Of a stretch of 64,000 bases of DNA, positions 24,045 through 32,595 are shown one piece after another. Position 1 is the stretch's first letter; each line of letters begins with the position of its first letter. Under the pieces are notes generated by a model. That model ran no database searches. It saw nothing but the letters and a program-made list of their open reading frames with translations, and was not told the DNA's origin. Both the position numbers and the translations under genes were made by a program. Source of the DNA: Enhygromyxa salina (GTDB taxonomy: Bacteria > Myxococcota_A > Polyangia > Nannocystales > Nannocystaceae); the NCBI RefSeq assembly GCF_000737335.2, contig NZ_JMCC02000031.1, positions 62,001-126,000 on the forward strand, read 5' to 3'.

Positions 24045-24450
24045 TATGACCCCCACATACGCCTTCGCACTTCGCCGACTGCAGCCGCTTCGCGTCTGGT
24101 CGCTTCGCTCCTCGGGGGCGTTTGTGCGCGGGCGTATGTGTGGCCCCCTGAAAGGGGCTCCTTATGACCCCCACATACGCCTTCGCACTTCGCCGACTGC
24201 AGCCGCTTCGCGTCTGGTCGCTTCGCTCCTCGGGGGCGTTTGTGCGCGGGCGTATGTGTGGCCCCCTCGAAGGGGGCTCGGGTGGCTTCGGCGGACGTCT
24301 TTCGGCACTTCGCCGACTGCAGTCGCTTCGCTCCTCGGGGGCGTTTGTGCGCGGGGGTATGTGTGGCCCCCTGGAAGGGGCTCCTTATGACCCCCACATA
24401 CGCCTTCGCACTTCGCCGACTGTAGCCGCTTCGTTTCTCGACCTCGTTGG
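24045..24450 (+). repeat. Tandem array of a 118-bp palindrome-ended repeat
   Basis: Two full units (24045-24162 and 24163-24280) are followed by a unit with a diverged left end (24281-24385) and a truncated unit (24386-24450). Each full unit starts TGACCCCCACATACGCC and ends GGGCGTATGTGTGGCCCCCT, so the ends are near-perfect inverted repeats. The terminal CCCCT-gaa-AGGGG hairpin could stop transcription. A single diverged copy lies at 21082-21198 in the opposite orientation. Short open frames through the array are artefacts of the repeat. Confidence 0.92.
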
Positions 24451-24459
24451 AGATCTGTC

Positions 24460-25776
24460 ATGCCGATGTTACCTCGCGCCCTATCAGCGACCTTGTTGGT
24501 CACCCTGAGTCTTTCGACCTTCGCCTGCCTCGACGATGGGGCGGGGGAGGTCGGTGCTTCGCAATCTCTGGCGCCTGCTGCCTACAGCCTTCCGGTTGGG
24601 CAGGCGATTCATGCGGAGGTCCTTGCTGACTTGGACGCCTCGATTCTCAATCTTCACGATCAGATCCAGGCTAAGCCCAAGAGCTGGATCACGATCGAGA
24701 TCCTCGCTAGCGCCCAGGCCACGCGGGGTCGGCTGACGGGGGGGCTGGCGGACTACGCCAACGCCGACGCGTCTGTGGCCTCGGCCTTTGCGTTGGCTCC
24801 GCTTGGCTCTGGGCCGTGGCTGACGCGGGCCCACATCGACTTTTCGCTGCATCGCTTCGCGCTCGCGCTCGATGCCCTCGACGCCGCCGAGCAGCGGGTG
24901 ATCATCGACGATCCCATGCGGGCGTCAATCCATGGCCTCCGGGGTGAGCTGAGCTTGCAAGCAGGGGATCTCGACCTTGCGAGCGAGCTCGCGGACATGG
25001 CCGAGGCGCTCGACCCCACACCGACGACGGCGGCACGCAGCGCGCAGATCCGCTGGCGCCGAGGTGACTACGCTGGCGCTGAAGCCCTCTACCTCGAGGG
25101 GCTGTCTCGCTACCACGGGCTCGACCCCAGCGTCCGAGCGTGGTTTCACCTGCAGCTCGGGATCATGGAGCTCGAGCGGGCCGACCACGACGCGGCGCTG
25201 GTCCACTTCATGGACGCCAACGCCGAGCTGTCGGGCTACTACCTGGTCGAGGAACACATCGCAGAGGTCTGGGCGCTGCAGGGGCGGCACGCCGAGTCGC
25301 TCGGGCTGTACCTCGACATCATTGACCGCACGGGCAACCCCGAGTTCATGGACGCCGTGGCCGGGCTGCACATCGCGGCAGGTGATCCGGCGGAGGCCAA
25401 CCCGTGGATCGAGGCGGCGACGCAGGCCTACGAAGCCCAGCTCGCTGCGCATCCCGAGCTCGCCTACGGCCACGCGCTGGGTCACTACATTGAGTTTGGC
25501 CCCTCAGCGCGGGCGGTCGAGATCGCCCAGGCGAACCTCGCGCTGCGACCCAACGGCGACGCGCGTGCCGAGCTGATCCGCGCCTACCTTGCCGATCATC
25601 GCAACGCGGACGCGCTCGCCGAGGCGCAGACGCTGGACACCGACGCGTGGCGAACCGCCAACACGCTCAGCGCGATCCATGAGGCCTACGCGGCCAGCGA
25701 TCAACTCGACGCCCCGGTCGCGGTGGCTGCCCGTGAACAGCTCTGCGCAATGGCGCCGTTGCAGTGTCCCGAGTGA
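24460..25776 (+). CDS. TPR-repeat lipoprotein downstream of the DUF4331 genes
   Basis: A 438-aa lipoprotein. MPMLPRALSATLLVTLSLST with FAC places the acylated cysteine at residue 23. GGAG about 9 nt upstream supports the start. The body is alpha-helical with TPR-like helices, for example ADASVASAFALAPLGSGPWL, ELSLQAGDLDLASELADMAE and IRWRRGDYAGAEALYLEGLS. It follows the repeat array after the split DUF4331 genes in the same direction. DUF4331 genes often have TPR-protein neighbours, so a functional link is plausible, although the array may attenuate transcription into this gene. The exact role is unknown. Confidence 0.85.
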   Translation: MPMLPRALSATLLVTLSLSTFACLDDGAGEVGASQSLAPAAYSLPVGQAIHAEVLADLDASILNLHDQIQAKPKSWITIEILASAQATRGRLTGGLADYANADASVASAFALAPLGSGPWLTRAHIDFSLHRFALALDALDAAEQRVIIDDPMRASIHGLRGELSLQAGDLDLASELADMAEALDPTPTTAARSAQIRWRRGDYAGAEALYLEGLSRYHGLDPSVRAWFHLQLGIMELERADHDAALVHFMDANAELSGYYLVEEHIAEVWALQGRHAESLGLYLDIIDRTGNPEFMDAVAGLHIAAGDPAEANPWIEAATQAYEAQLAAHPELAYGHALGHYIEFGPSARAVEIAQANLALRPNGDARAELIRAYLADHRNADALAEAQTLDTDAWRTANTLSAIHEAYAASDQLDAPVAVAAREQLCAMAPLQCPE

Positions 25777-25932
25777 GGTGACGGACGCGTCCAACGATCG
25801 CTGACCAGCCGCCGGAATAGCGCTCAGAGCTGCGTAGTCGTGCGCGGCATGCCCGGAGCCGCACTCGCCGCTGGACAAGCTATCGCAAGACTCGGACGTG
25901 GAATGGCAGCTGGTGGTCGCGCGCATGGAAAA

Positions 25933-26799
25933 ATGCCGATCTCGAGCCGCTCATTCACGGACTCGGCCAGCTTCGACTGCCACTGGCAGTGCACGGAGTG
26001 TGGCTTTCAGGTCGCCACCTGGGTGACCGAGACCGGCCGGGACAGCTACCGAACACAGCCGGACGAACGTCCATTGGACCGCCGACCTGCGCCGGCCTGT
26101 GAGGGCTGCGGAGCGACAGGCACCTGGGCCAACCTCCGCGAGGGCGGCGTCGTCGAGGCCCTCATCGTGCAGGATGAGTCCCGGCAATCTACCCGAGGCG
26201 CTCGTCGCAGCGGGTTGGTCAAGCTGGTGAGCTTGGCGGTCTGGGTCGGGGTCGGAGCGCTCACTTTCGACAATATTGCCGCCTGGATGATGTTGCCTTT
26301 GATGGGGGGCACGGCCGCGGTGATGCTGCACTCGGCCTACGCGGAGTTTGTGTCGGGCCGCCGGGCTCGGTTCGCCAACTCGTGGTCTCACGAGCCGGTC
26401 CCGCGCGGTCGCGTCAGGGCGCGACTCGAGGGGCGCGTGGGCGCCGACGAGCGTCTTCGGGCGCCGCTGTCAGGGCGTGTGTGCGTTGGGTACGAAATTG
26501 GTGTTCGCCACGACATTGACACCGACGCCGACCCGTGGAGCTGGACGCTGCTCGAGCAACGCAGCGCCGCGGGGCTCTCGATCGATGGCGTTGCGGTGTC
26601 GGGGCGGCCGTATCTGCGACTCGAGCGCAAGATCTACGCTCAGGAGCTGAGCGCTGGGGCGCTCGATGAGCTGCGCAAGCGGGGGCTGGACCCGTCGCGT
26701 CCGGGGTACTCGCTGTTCGAGACGATCGTCGAGGCTGGCGAGCTCGTGACGGTGGAGCGGCGTCGCACGGGGATCGCGTTGTGTACCGGGACACACTGA
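25933..26799 (+). CDS. Zinc-ribbon membrane protein, possible GIDE-type domain
   Basis: A 288-aa protein starting at ATG 25933 (MPISSRSFTDSASFDCHWQC); in-frame codons upstream to 25840 are possible but arginine-rich. The N-terminus has two CxxC knuckles (CTEC, CEGC), a likely zinc ribbon. A hydrophobic stretch (LVKLVSLAVWVGVGALTFDN to WMMLPLMGGTAAVMLHSAYA) gives one or two membrane helices. The C-terminal half is soluble: APLSGRVCVGYEIGVRHDID, WTLLEQRS, then LSIDGVAVSGRPYLRLER. This weakly resembles the GIDE/MUL1-type domain also found in bacteria; I rate that as a guess. No operon partner is evident. Confidence 0.7.
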   Translation: MPISSRSFTDSASFDCHWQCTECGFQVATWVTETGRDSYRTQPDERPLDRRPAPACEGCGATGTWANLREGGVVEALIVQDESRQSTRGARRSGLVKLVSLAVWVGVGALTFDNIAAWMMLPLMGGTAAVMLHSAYAEFVSGRRARFANSWSHEPVPRGRVRARLEGRVGADERLRAPLSGRVCVGYEIGVRHDIDTDADPWSWTLLEQRSAAGLSIDGVAVSGRPYLRLERKIYAQELSAGALDELRKRGLDPSRPGYSLFETIVEAGELVTVERRRTGIALCTGTH

Positions 26800-26828
26800 C
26801 AGCACCAACGCTCGGCGCGTGGAATGTA

Positions 26829-26867
26829 CGAGGCGAGCAAGACCGTCACGCCCGCCTGCTCGCCTCG
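26829..26867. terminator. Bidirectional hairpin between convergent genes
   Basis: Perfect 11-bp arms CGAGGCGAGCA (26829-26839) and TGCTCGCCTCG (26857-26867) with a 17-nt loop, between convergent stops at 26799 and 26888. It is a likely terminator for both genes. Confidence 0.7.
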
Positions 26868-26887
26868 CCCAGCACCTGAGCATTGGG

Positions 26888-28015
<1,128 letters not shown>

Positions 28016-28233
28016 TGATTCGTTCTCCTGGTGAAGCGCGCTGGCGTGCGCGAGGACTCGCCTGCCTGGAGGCTGACGACGCGTGGAAGACTACGCCATG
28101 TTGCGCTCGAGGTGGCCGATGCTCCGAATTGCCGCCGCGCGTGTGCGTACTAGCTGGCTTGGCGAGCTTCGTCACCCGGTGTGCATGAGAGCACAGTCAG
28201 CGCGGGGCCCACGTCCCCGGACTACAGGTGGAC

Positions 28234-28402
28234 ACTAGTGCCCCACACCCTGAGTTCGATCCGGGTTATGCACGGCACTGAGGCCCAATGGCAGTGTCGC
28301 AGCTCCTAGCAGTACGCCCGGTACAGCGTCGTCGCCGCTCCTCGCCCTTGGGCCTCAGCTCCGCACCTAACCCGGAACGAACTCAGGGTGTGGGGCACTA
28401 GT
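28234..28402. mobile_element. MITE with 35-bp terminal inverted repeats
   Basis: A 169-bp non-coding element. The ends ACTAGTGCCCCACACCCTGA... (28234-28268) and its reverse complement (28368-28402) match over 35 bp with one mismatch. Inner similarity continues through CTGAGGCCCAA on both sides, so nearly the whole element folds into one hairpin with a short loop. CTAG at both outer ends could be a 4-bp target duplication of the YTAR type used by IS5-group transposases. It lies between the frmA start and the acnA stop, with no transposase gene in the window. Confidence 0.88.
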
Positions 28403-28453
28403 CCCCTTGCACCGAGCGGCGCGCAAGCTTCACCCGTGATCCCGACGCGGGGC

Positions 28454-31252
28454 TCACGAGGTGAGCAGCTGCCTCAGGACGTACTGCAGGATGCCGCCGT
28501 GCTGGTAGTAGGCGGCCTCCGCCGGGGTGTCGATGCGGACGGCTACCTCGAACTCGCGGGTCGTTGCGCCCGAGGTGACACACACGGTGACCCGCTCCGG
28601 TGTCCGTGACTGCCCCTCGAGTCCGCGGATCGAGTAGGTCTCTTCACCGCTGAGCCCAAGCCTGGCGGCCGTGTCGCCGGGCAGGAACTGCAGCGGCAGC
28701 ACGCCCATGCCGATGAGGTTGGACCGGTGGATGCGCTCGAAGCTCGTCGCCAGCACGGCCTTCACACCGAGCAGCAGCGTGCCCTTCGCCGCCCAGTCAC
28801 GCGAGGAGCCCGAGCCGTACTCGGCGCCAGCGATGATCAGCAGCGGCACGCCATCTGCCTGGTATTGCTGGCTCGCGGCGAAGATGCTCATGCGCTCTCC
28901 GCCCGGCAGATGACGCGTCTCGCCGCCCTCTACACCGGGGACAAGTTGGTTGCGCAGGCGGATGTTCGCGAAGGTTCCGCGGATCATCACCTCGTGATTG
29001 CCACGTCGTGCGCCGTAGGAGTTGAAGTTCCCTGGCTCGACCCCGTGGCTCTCGAGCCACTCTCCGGCCGGCGAGTCGCGCTTGATGCTCCCTGCGGGTG
29101 AGATGTGGTCGGTGGTGACCGAGTCGCCGAGCAGGGCGAGCACCCGCGCGTCGCTGATGTCTTCGAGCGGTTGGGGGTCGCGGGGCATGCCAGCGAAGAA
29201 CGGCGGCTGGCGCACGTAGGTGGATGTGTTGTCCCACGCGAACATGTTGGCGTCTGGAATCTCGAGCGACTGCCAGTTGCGGTCCCCGGCGAACACGTCT
29301 GCGTAGCCATTGGTGAACATGTTCGACTGCACGACCTCGCTCACGAGCGCCAGCACCTCTTCCCTCGACGGCCAGATATCGCGCAGGTAGACCTGCTGCC
29401 CATCCGACCCCTCGCCGAGCGAGTCGGTGAGCAGGTCGATGTTCATGGTGCCCGCGAGCGCGTACGCGACCACGAGGGGCGGCGACGCGAGGAAGTTCAT
29501 CTGCGTCTGCGGGTGGATGCGCCCCTCGAAGTTTCGGTTGCCGGACAGCACCGCCGAGACGTTGAGCTGACTGTCGCTGACCGCCCGCGCGACCTCTGGA
29601 ATGAGCGGGCCAGAGTTGCCGATGCAGGTCGTGCAGCCGTAGCCCACCAGGTTGAAGCCGAGCGCGTCGAGGAAGGGGGTGAGCCCCGCCTTCTCGTAGT
29701 AGTCGGTGACGACGCGGGAACCAGGAGCGAGCGTGGTCTTGACCCACGGCTTGGTGCTGAGCCCCAGCTCGACCGCCCGCTTGGCCATGAGCCCCGCGCC
29801 GATCATGACCTCTGGGTTTGAGGTGTTCGTGCACGAAGTGATCGCCGCAATTACGACGTGGCCATTGTCGATGTCTGCTGTCGAGCCGTCGCCGAAGGTC
29901 ACCGCTACCGGGTTGGATCGCCACGGTGTTTCCTTTTGTGCGACGGTGCGATCGATTGGTTCTGGTTCGGTGTCTTTGTCGTTGTCGAGGGGGGTGAGCG
30001 CGAGCGGATCGCTGGCCGGGAACGTCTCGTCGCACGCCTCATCGAGTCCCGTCAGGACTTCTGGCGTGCGCGAACCTTCGGTGAGGATGGCGCTGACAAC
30101 CTTGCGAGCCTTGCGTAGGGGGATGCGGTCCTGTGGGCGCTTGGGGCCCGCGATCGATGGCTCCACCGTTGCTAGATCGAGCTCGATCTCGAGCGAGTAG
30201 TCCGCCGCGTGGTTGGGATCGTGCCAGAGCCCCTGCGCCTTCGCGTAGGCTTTGACGAGCCGCACCTGATCCTCCGCGCGCCCGGTGAGCCGCAGGTAGG
30301 TGAGGGTCTCGGCGTCGATCGGGAAGATCGCACATGTCGAGCCGTACTCGGGGCTCATGTTGCCGAGCGTCGCTCGTGTGGCGAGCGGGATCGAGGTGAC
30401 CCCGGGGCCAAAGAATTCCACGAACTTGCCAACCACGCCGGTCTGGCGCAGCACGTTCGCCACGGTGAGCACGAGGTCGGTGGCGGTGGCTGCGTCGGGG
30501 AGCTTGCCCGTGAGCTTCACGCCGACGACGGGGGGCACCAGCATGCTCATGGGTTGGCCAAGCATCGCGGCTTCCGCTTCGATGCCGCCGACGCCCCACC
30601 CGAGCACGCCGAGGCCGTTGACCATCGGCGTGTGCGAGTCGGTTCCCACCAGCGTGTCGCAGTACGCCTGCGTGACGCCGCCACGCTCGCGGGTGAACAC
30701 GACGCGGGACAGGTACTCGAGGTTCACCTGGTGGCAGATGCCGGTGTCCGGGGGCACGACGAGGAAGTCGTCGAACGCTTGCTGGCCCCAGCGCAGCAGC
30801 TGGTAGCGCTCCTTGTTGCGCGAGAATTCGAGGTTGGCGTTAATCTGGAACGCGCGTGCCGTGCCGAACGCGTCGGCGATCACGGAGTGGTCGATGACCA
30901 GCTCGGAGGGGATGAGGGGGTTGATCTTCTGCGGGTCGCCACCAAACGCGGCCATGGCGTCCCGCATGGCGACGAGATCCACCACGCAGGGCACACCCGT
31001 GAAGTCCTGCAGCAGCACGCGCGCCGGCGTGTACTGGATCTCGGCGCCGTGCTCGGCCAACGGATCCCAGCTGGCGACCGCCTGCACCTGCTGCTTGGTG
31101 ACGAGCGCCCCGTCCTCGTTGCGAAGCAGGTTCTCCAGCAGCACCTTGAGGCTGTAGGGGAGCCGTTGGTAGCCCGGGATCACATCCAGGCGGTAGATCT
31201 CGTAGGTCTTGCCGCCGACATCGAGGTTTGCACGTGCGTCGAAACTGTTCAT
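28454..31252 (-). CDS. acnA: Aconitate hydratase A
   Basis: A 932-aa AcnA/IRP-type aconitase that isomerises citrate to isocitrate in the TCA cycle. The [4Fe-4S] cysteines lie in ITSCTNTSNP and GCTTCIGNSGP. The swivel domain carries GAEYGSGSSRDWAAKGT. Between the large domains there is an acidic insertion including DEACDETFPASDPLALTP, a motif I know from several other bacterial proteins and some aconitases. The ATG at 31252 has GAGG only 2-3 nt upstream, and a perfect palindrome lies directly before that. It is a monocistronic unit as far as can be seen. Confidence 0.97.
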   Translation of the reverse strand: MNSFDARANLDVGGKTYEIYRLDVIPGYQRLPYSLKVLLENLLRNEDGALVTKQQVQAVASWDPLAEHGAEIQYTPARVLLQDFTGVPCVVDLVAMRDAMAAFGGDPQKINPLIPSELVIDHSVIADAFGTARAFQINANLEFSRNKERYQLLRWGQQAFDDFLVVPPDTGICHQVNLEYLSRVVFTRERGGVTQAYCDTLVGTDSHTPMVNGLGVLGWGVGGIEAEAAMLGQPMSMLVPPVVGVKLTGKLPDAATATDLVLTVANVLRQTGVVGKFVEFFGPGVTSIPLATRATLGNMSPEYGSTCAIFPIDAETLTYLRLTGRAEDQVRLVKAYAKAQGLWHDPNHAADYSLEIELDLATVEPSIAGPKRPQDRIPLRKARKVVSAILTEGSRTPEVLTGLDEACDETFPASDPLALTPLDNDKDTEPEPIDRTVAQKETPWRSNPVAVTFGDGSTADIDNGHVVIAAITSCTNTSNPEVMIGAGLMAKRAVELGLSTKPWVKTTLAPGSRVVTDYYEKAGLTPFLDALGFNLVGYGCTTCIGNSGPLIPEVARAVSDSQLNVSAVLSGNRNFEGRIHPQTQMNFLASPPLVVAYALAGTMNIDLLTDSLGEGSDGQQVYLRDIWPSREEVLALVSEVVQSNMFTNGYADVFAGDRNWQSLEIPDANMFAWDNTSTYVRQPPFFAGMPRDPQPLEDISDARVLALLGDSVTTDHISPAGSIKRDSPAGEWLESHGVEPGNFNSYGARRGNHEVMIRGTFANIRLRNQLVPGVEGGETRHLPGGERMSIFAASQQYQADGVPLLIIAGAEYGSGSSRDWAAKGTLLLGVKAVLATSFERIHRSNLIGMGVLPLQFLPGDTAARLGLSGEETYSIRGLEGQSRTPERVTVCVTSGATTREFEVAVRIDTPAEAAYYQHGGILQYVLRQLLTS

Positions 31253-31260
31253 ACCTCACT

Positions 31261-31277
31261 GACCACCGTCGGTGGTC
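31261..31277. promoter_or_regulatory. Perfect 17-bp palindrome in the acnA leader
   Basis: GACCACCG-T-CGGTGGTC, 8-bp arms around one central base, 8 bp upstream of the acnA start codon and touching its ribosome-binding region. It could be an operator or an RNA hairpin that limits translation. Confidence 0.5.
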
Positions 31278-31513
31278 CCTCTCTCCACCGTCCAGTGTTC
31301 CTCCAGGAGCGTCAAACGCAACATCCACGCTTGGCGGATGCTCCTCCCAAGAAGTGGAGCGAGGTGGCTTGCCTGGCCGCGCTGCTCTTCACTCGTTGGA
31401 AGTGGGGAGCGAGCCGTCGAGACCCGCTGGCCACCGTGCACGCGGAGCGTGGGGCGCGGCGGCTCGACGCGGTGACATTGCCCGCCATGGGGGACGGTGT
31501 TACAGTGCCGCCA

Positions 31514-31840
31514 ATGCCCTCGGGCTGGCGTATCTGGGCGGCTCTGCTCGTGGTCCTCTGGACCTCGGGCTGTATGCCAGTGGGCCCAGATGAGACTGGC
31601 GAAGACCGGGTGGGGCAGATCGAGCACGTCGGGGCGGTGTTGGCCCGACGCGCGATCGAGACCCTCGTCGCAACGGATCTAGCGGATGACGGTCACGATC
31701 CTGTGGTGTTTCCGCCGGCCCTCGAGACCAGCGATTTTGATGTTGGTCGCAAGCATCCGCAATCGGACCGCCCATATATTGCCTCGTTAGACCCTGGCGC
31801 CTCAAACACCGCCGCCCGGGGCCCACCCACGTTGATCTGA
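31514..31840 (+). CDS. Small putative lipoprotein
   Basis: A 108-aa open frame starting MPSGWRIWAALLVVLWTSGC: a short positively charged start, a hydrophobic core and the lipobox TSGC with Cys20. The mature part is short, acidic near its start (MPVGPDETGEDRVGQIEHVG) and matches nothing I recognise. An in-frame ATG 27 bp upstream is possible. It points away from acnA and has no close downstream partner. The abrupt end suggests it may be the surviving N-terminal part of a longer gene. Confidence 0.55.
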   Translation: MPSGWRIWAALLVVLWTSGCMPVGPDETGEDRVGQIEHVGAVLARRAIETLVATDLADDGHDPVVFPPALETSDFDVGRKHPQSDRPYIASLDPGASNTAARGPPTLI

Positions 31841-31969
31841 GCCTGCGTGTAGCCGATCGAGCGTTCAGCTCTGAGCGCGCGCGATCGTGCTGCAGGCGAG
31901 AGTGTCTTCGTGGGTGACGTCGGACGACGGTCACCGGAGATTGAGGTGCCCGGCGTCCGAGGCAGTATC

Positions 31970-32278
31970 GTGATATCAATAATAAAAAAACAGCGACAAC
32001 CTATAGAGCGAGAGCTAGTTCAACACATTCTGGTCGGCGTCGAGCCTGGCATCGACTCGGCCGTCGCCCGCGAGCTGAGCCGGCGGATGCGGCAGTATGC
32101 CTGCAAGCTGACGATCGAGTGCGACAGCCACGCGATCGCCAACGCCCGAGTGCTCTTTGATCTGCTCATTTTGGGCGTGCGGGCCGGCGAGCGGGTCACG
32201 CTGCGCTGCGTCGGGCCCGACGCGCACGCCGCGATCGAAGACGTGGCGCGGGTGTTGCGAGGCCGCGGGGCACAATGA
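31970..32278 (+). CDS. HPr-like protein lacking the phosphorylatable histidine
   Basis: A 102-aa protein with the HPr fold signature: VARELSRRMRQYACKLTIEC corresponds to helix 1 and strand 2, NARVLFDLLILGVRAGERVT to the helix with the Ser46-region SLMxLGV, and ALRC-type strand plus AAIEDVARVLRG to the last helix. The active-site loop, normally GLHARPA, reads GIDSAVA, so His15 is replaced by Asp and Arg17 by Ala. The GTG at 31970 is preferred (GAGG 7 nt upstream) over a GTG at 31910. The next gene overlaps by ATGA. It therefore cannot act as a normal PTS carrier. A regulatory role toward the downstream antiporter is inferred. Confidence 0.72.
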   Translation: MISIIKKQRQPIERELVQHILVGVEPGIDSAVARELSRRMRQYACKLTIECDSHAIANARVLFDLLILGVRAGERVTLRCVGPDAHAAIEDVARVLRGRGAQ

Positions 32279-32589
32279 CGAAGCTACCCGGCTGGTTGGC
32301 GACGATGTGCGCCTGGGTGATCGCCTTGGAGCACGAGCGGCTCGGCTACACCTGGGCGGCCGGGCTGGTGGTGATGGCTGGGCTCTGCGCGTGGATGTGT
32401 CATGTCAAGAGCGGCGCTCCTCGGTTGCCGGCATACTTTTGGCTGGGCTATACCTCGGCGGTGGCCAGCGCGACAGCATGGTACGTTGCCGCCCGCGGCA
32501 CGCTCCTCACGGTCGAGTTGTTGTTACCAACGTTGGCGATCCTCCTCATAGCCGTGCCGGTCCGGCACGTGCTCGAGGAGCGCCCATGA
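32275..32589 (+). CDS. Small integral membrane protein in antiporter operon
   Basis: A 104-aa hydrophobic protein with three likely membrane helices: around WLATMCAWVIALE and YTWAAGLVVMAGLCAWMCHV, YFWLGYTSAVASATAWYVAA, and LTVELLLPTLAILLIAVPVR. Its ATG overlaps the stop of the HPr-like gene (ATGA), and the antiporter gene starts 6 bp after its stop. I do not recognise a family. The tight coupling suggests an accessory subunit or regulator of the antiporter. Confidence 0.75.
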   Translation: MTKLPGWLATMCAWVIALEHERLGYTWAAGLVVMAGLCAWMCHVKSGAPRLPAYFWLGYTSAVASATAWYVAARGTLLTVELLLPTLAILLIAVPVRHVLEERP

Positions 32590-32595
32590 CCTCTC

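Noticed and set aside
24045..24450. Repeat array as a CRISPR or as short coding genes
   Set aside because: Units are directly adjacent with no unique spacers of constant length, and no cas genes are present. The open frames simply follow the repeat period.
28234..28402. MITE as a pair of tRNA genes or an attenuator
   Set aside because: There is no cloverleaf or anticodon arm; symmetry extends to the exact ends, as in a mobile element.
30209..31513. Plus-strand frame running into the small lipoprotein at 31514
   Set aside because: The part before 31487 is antisense to acnA; only the terminal lipoprotein-like segment is plausible.
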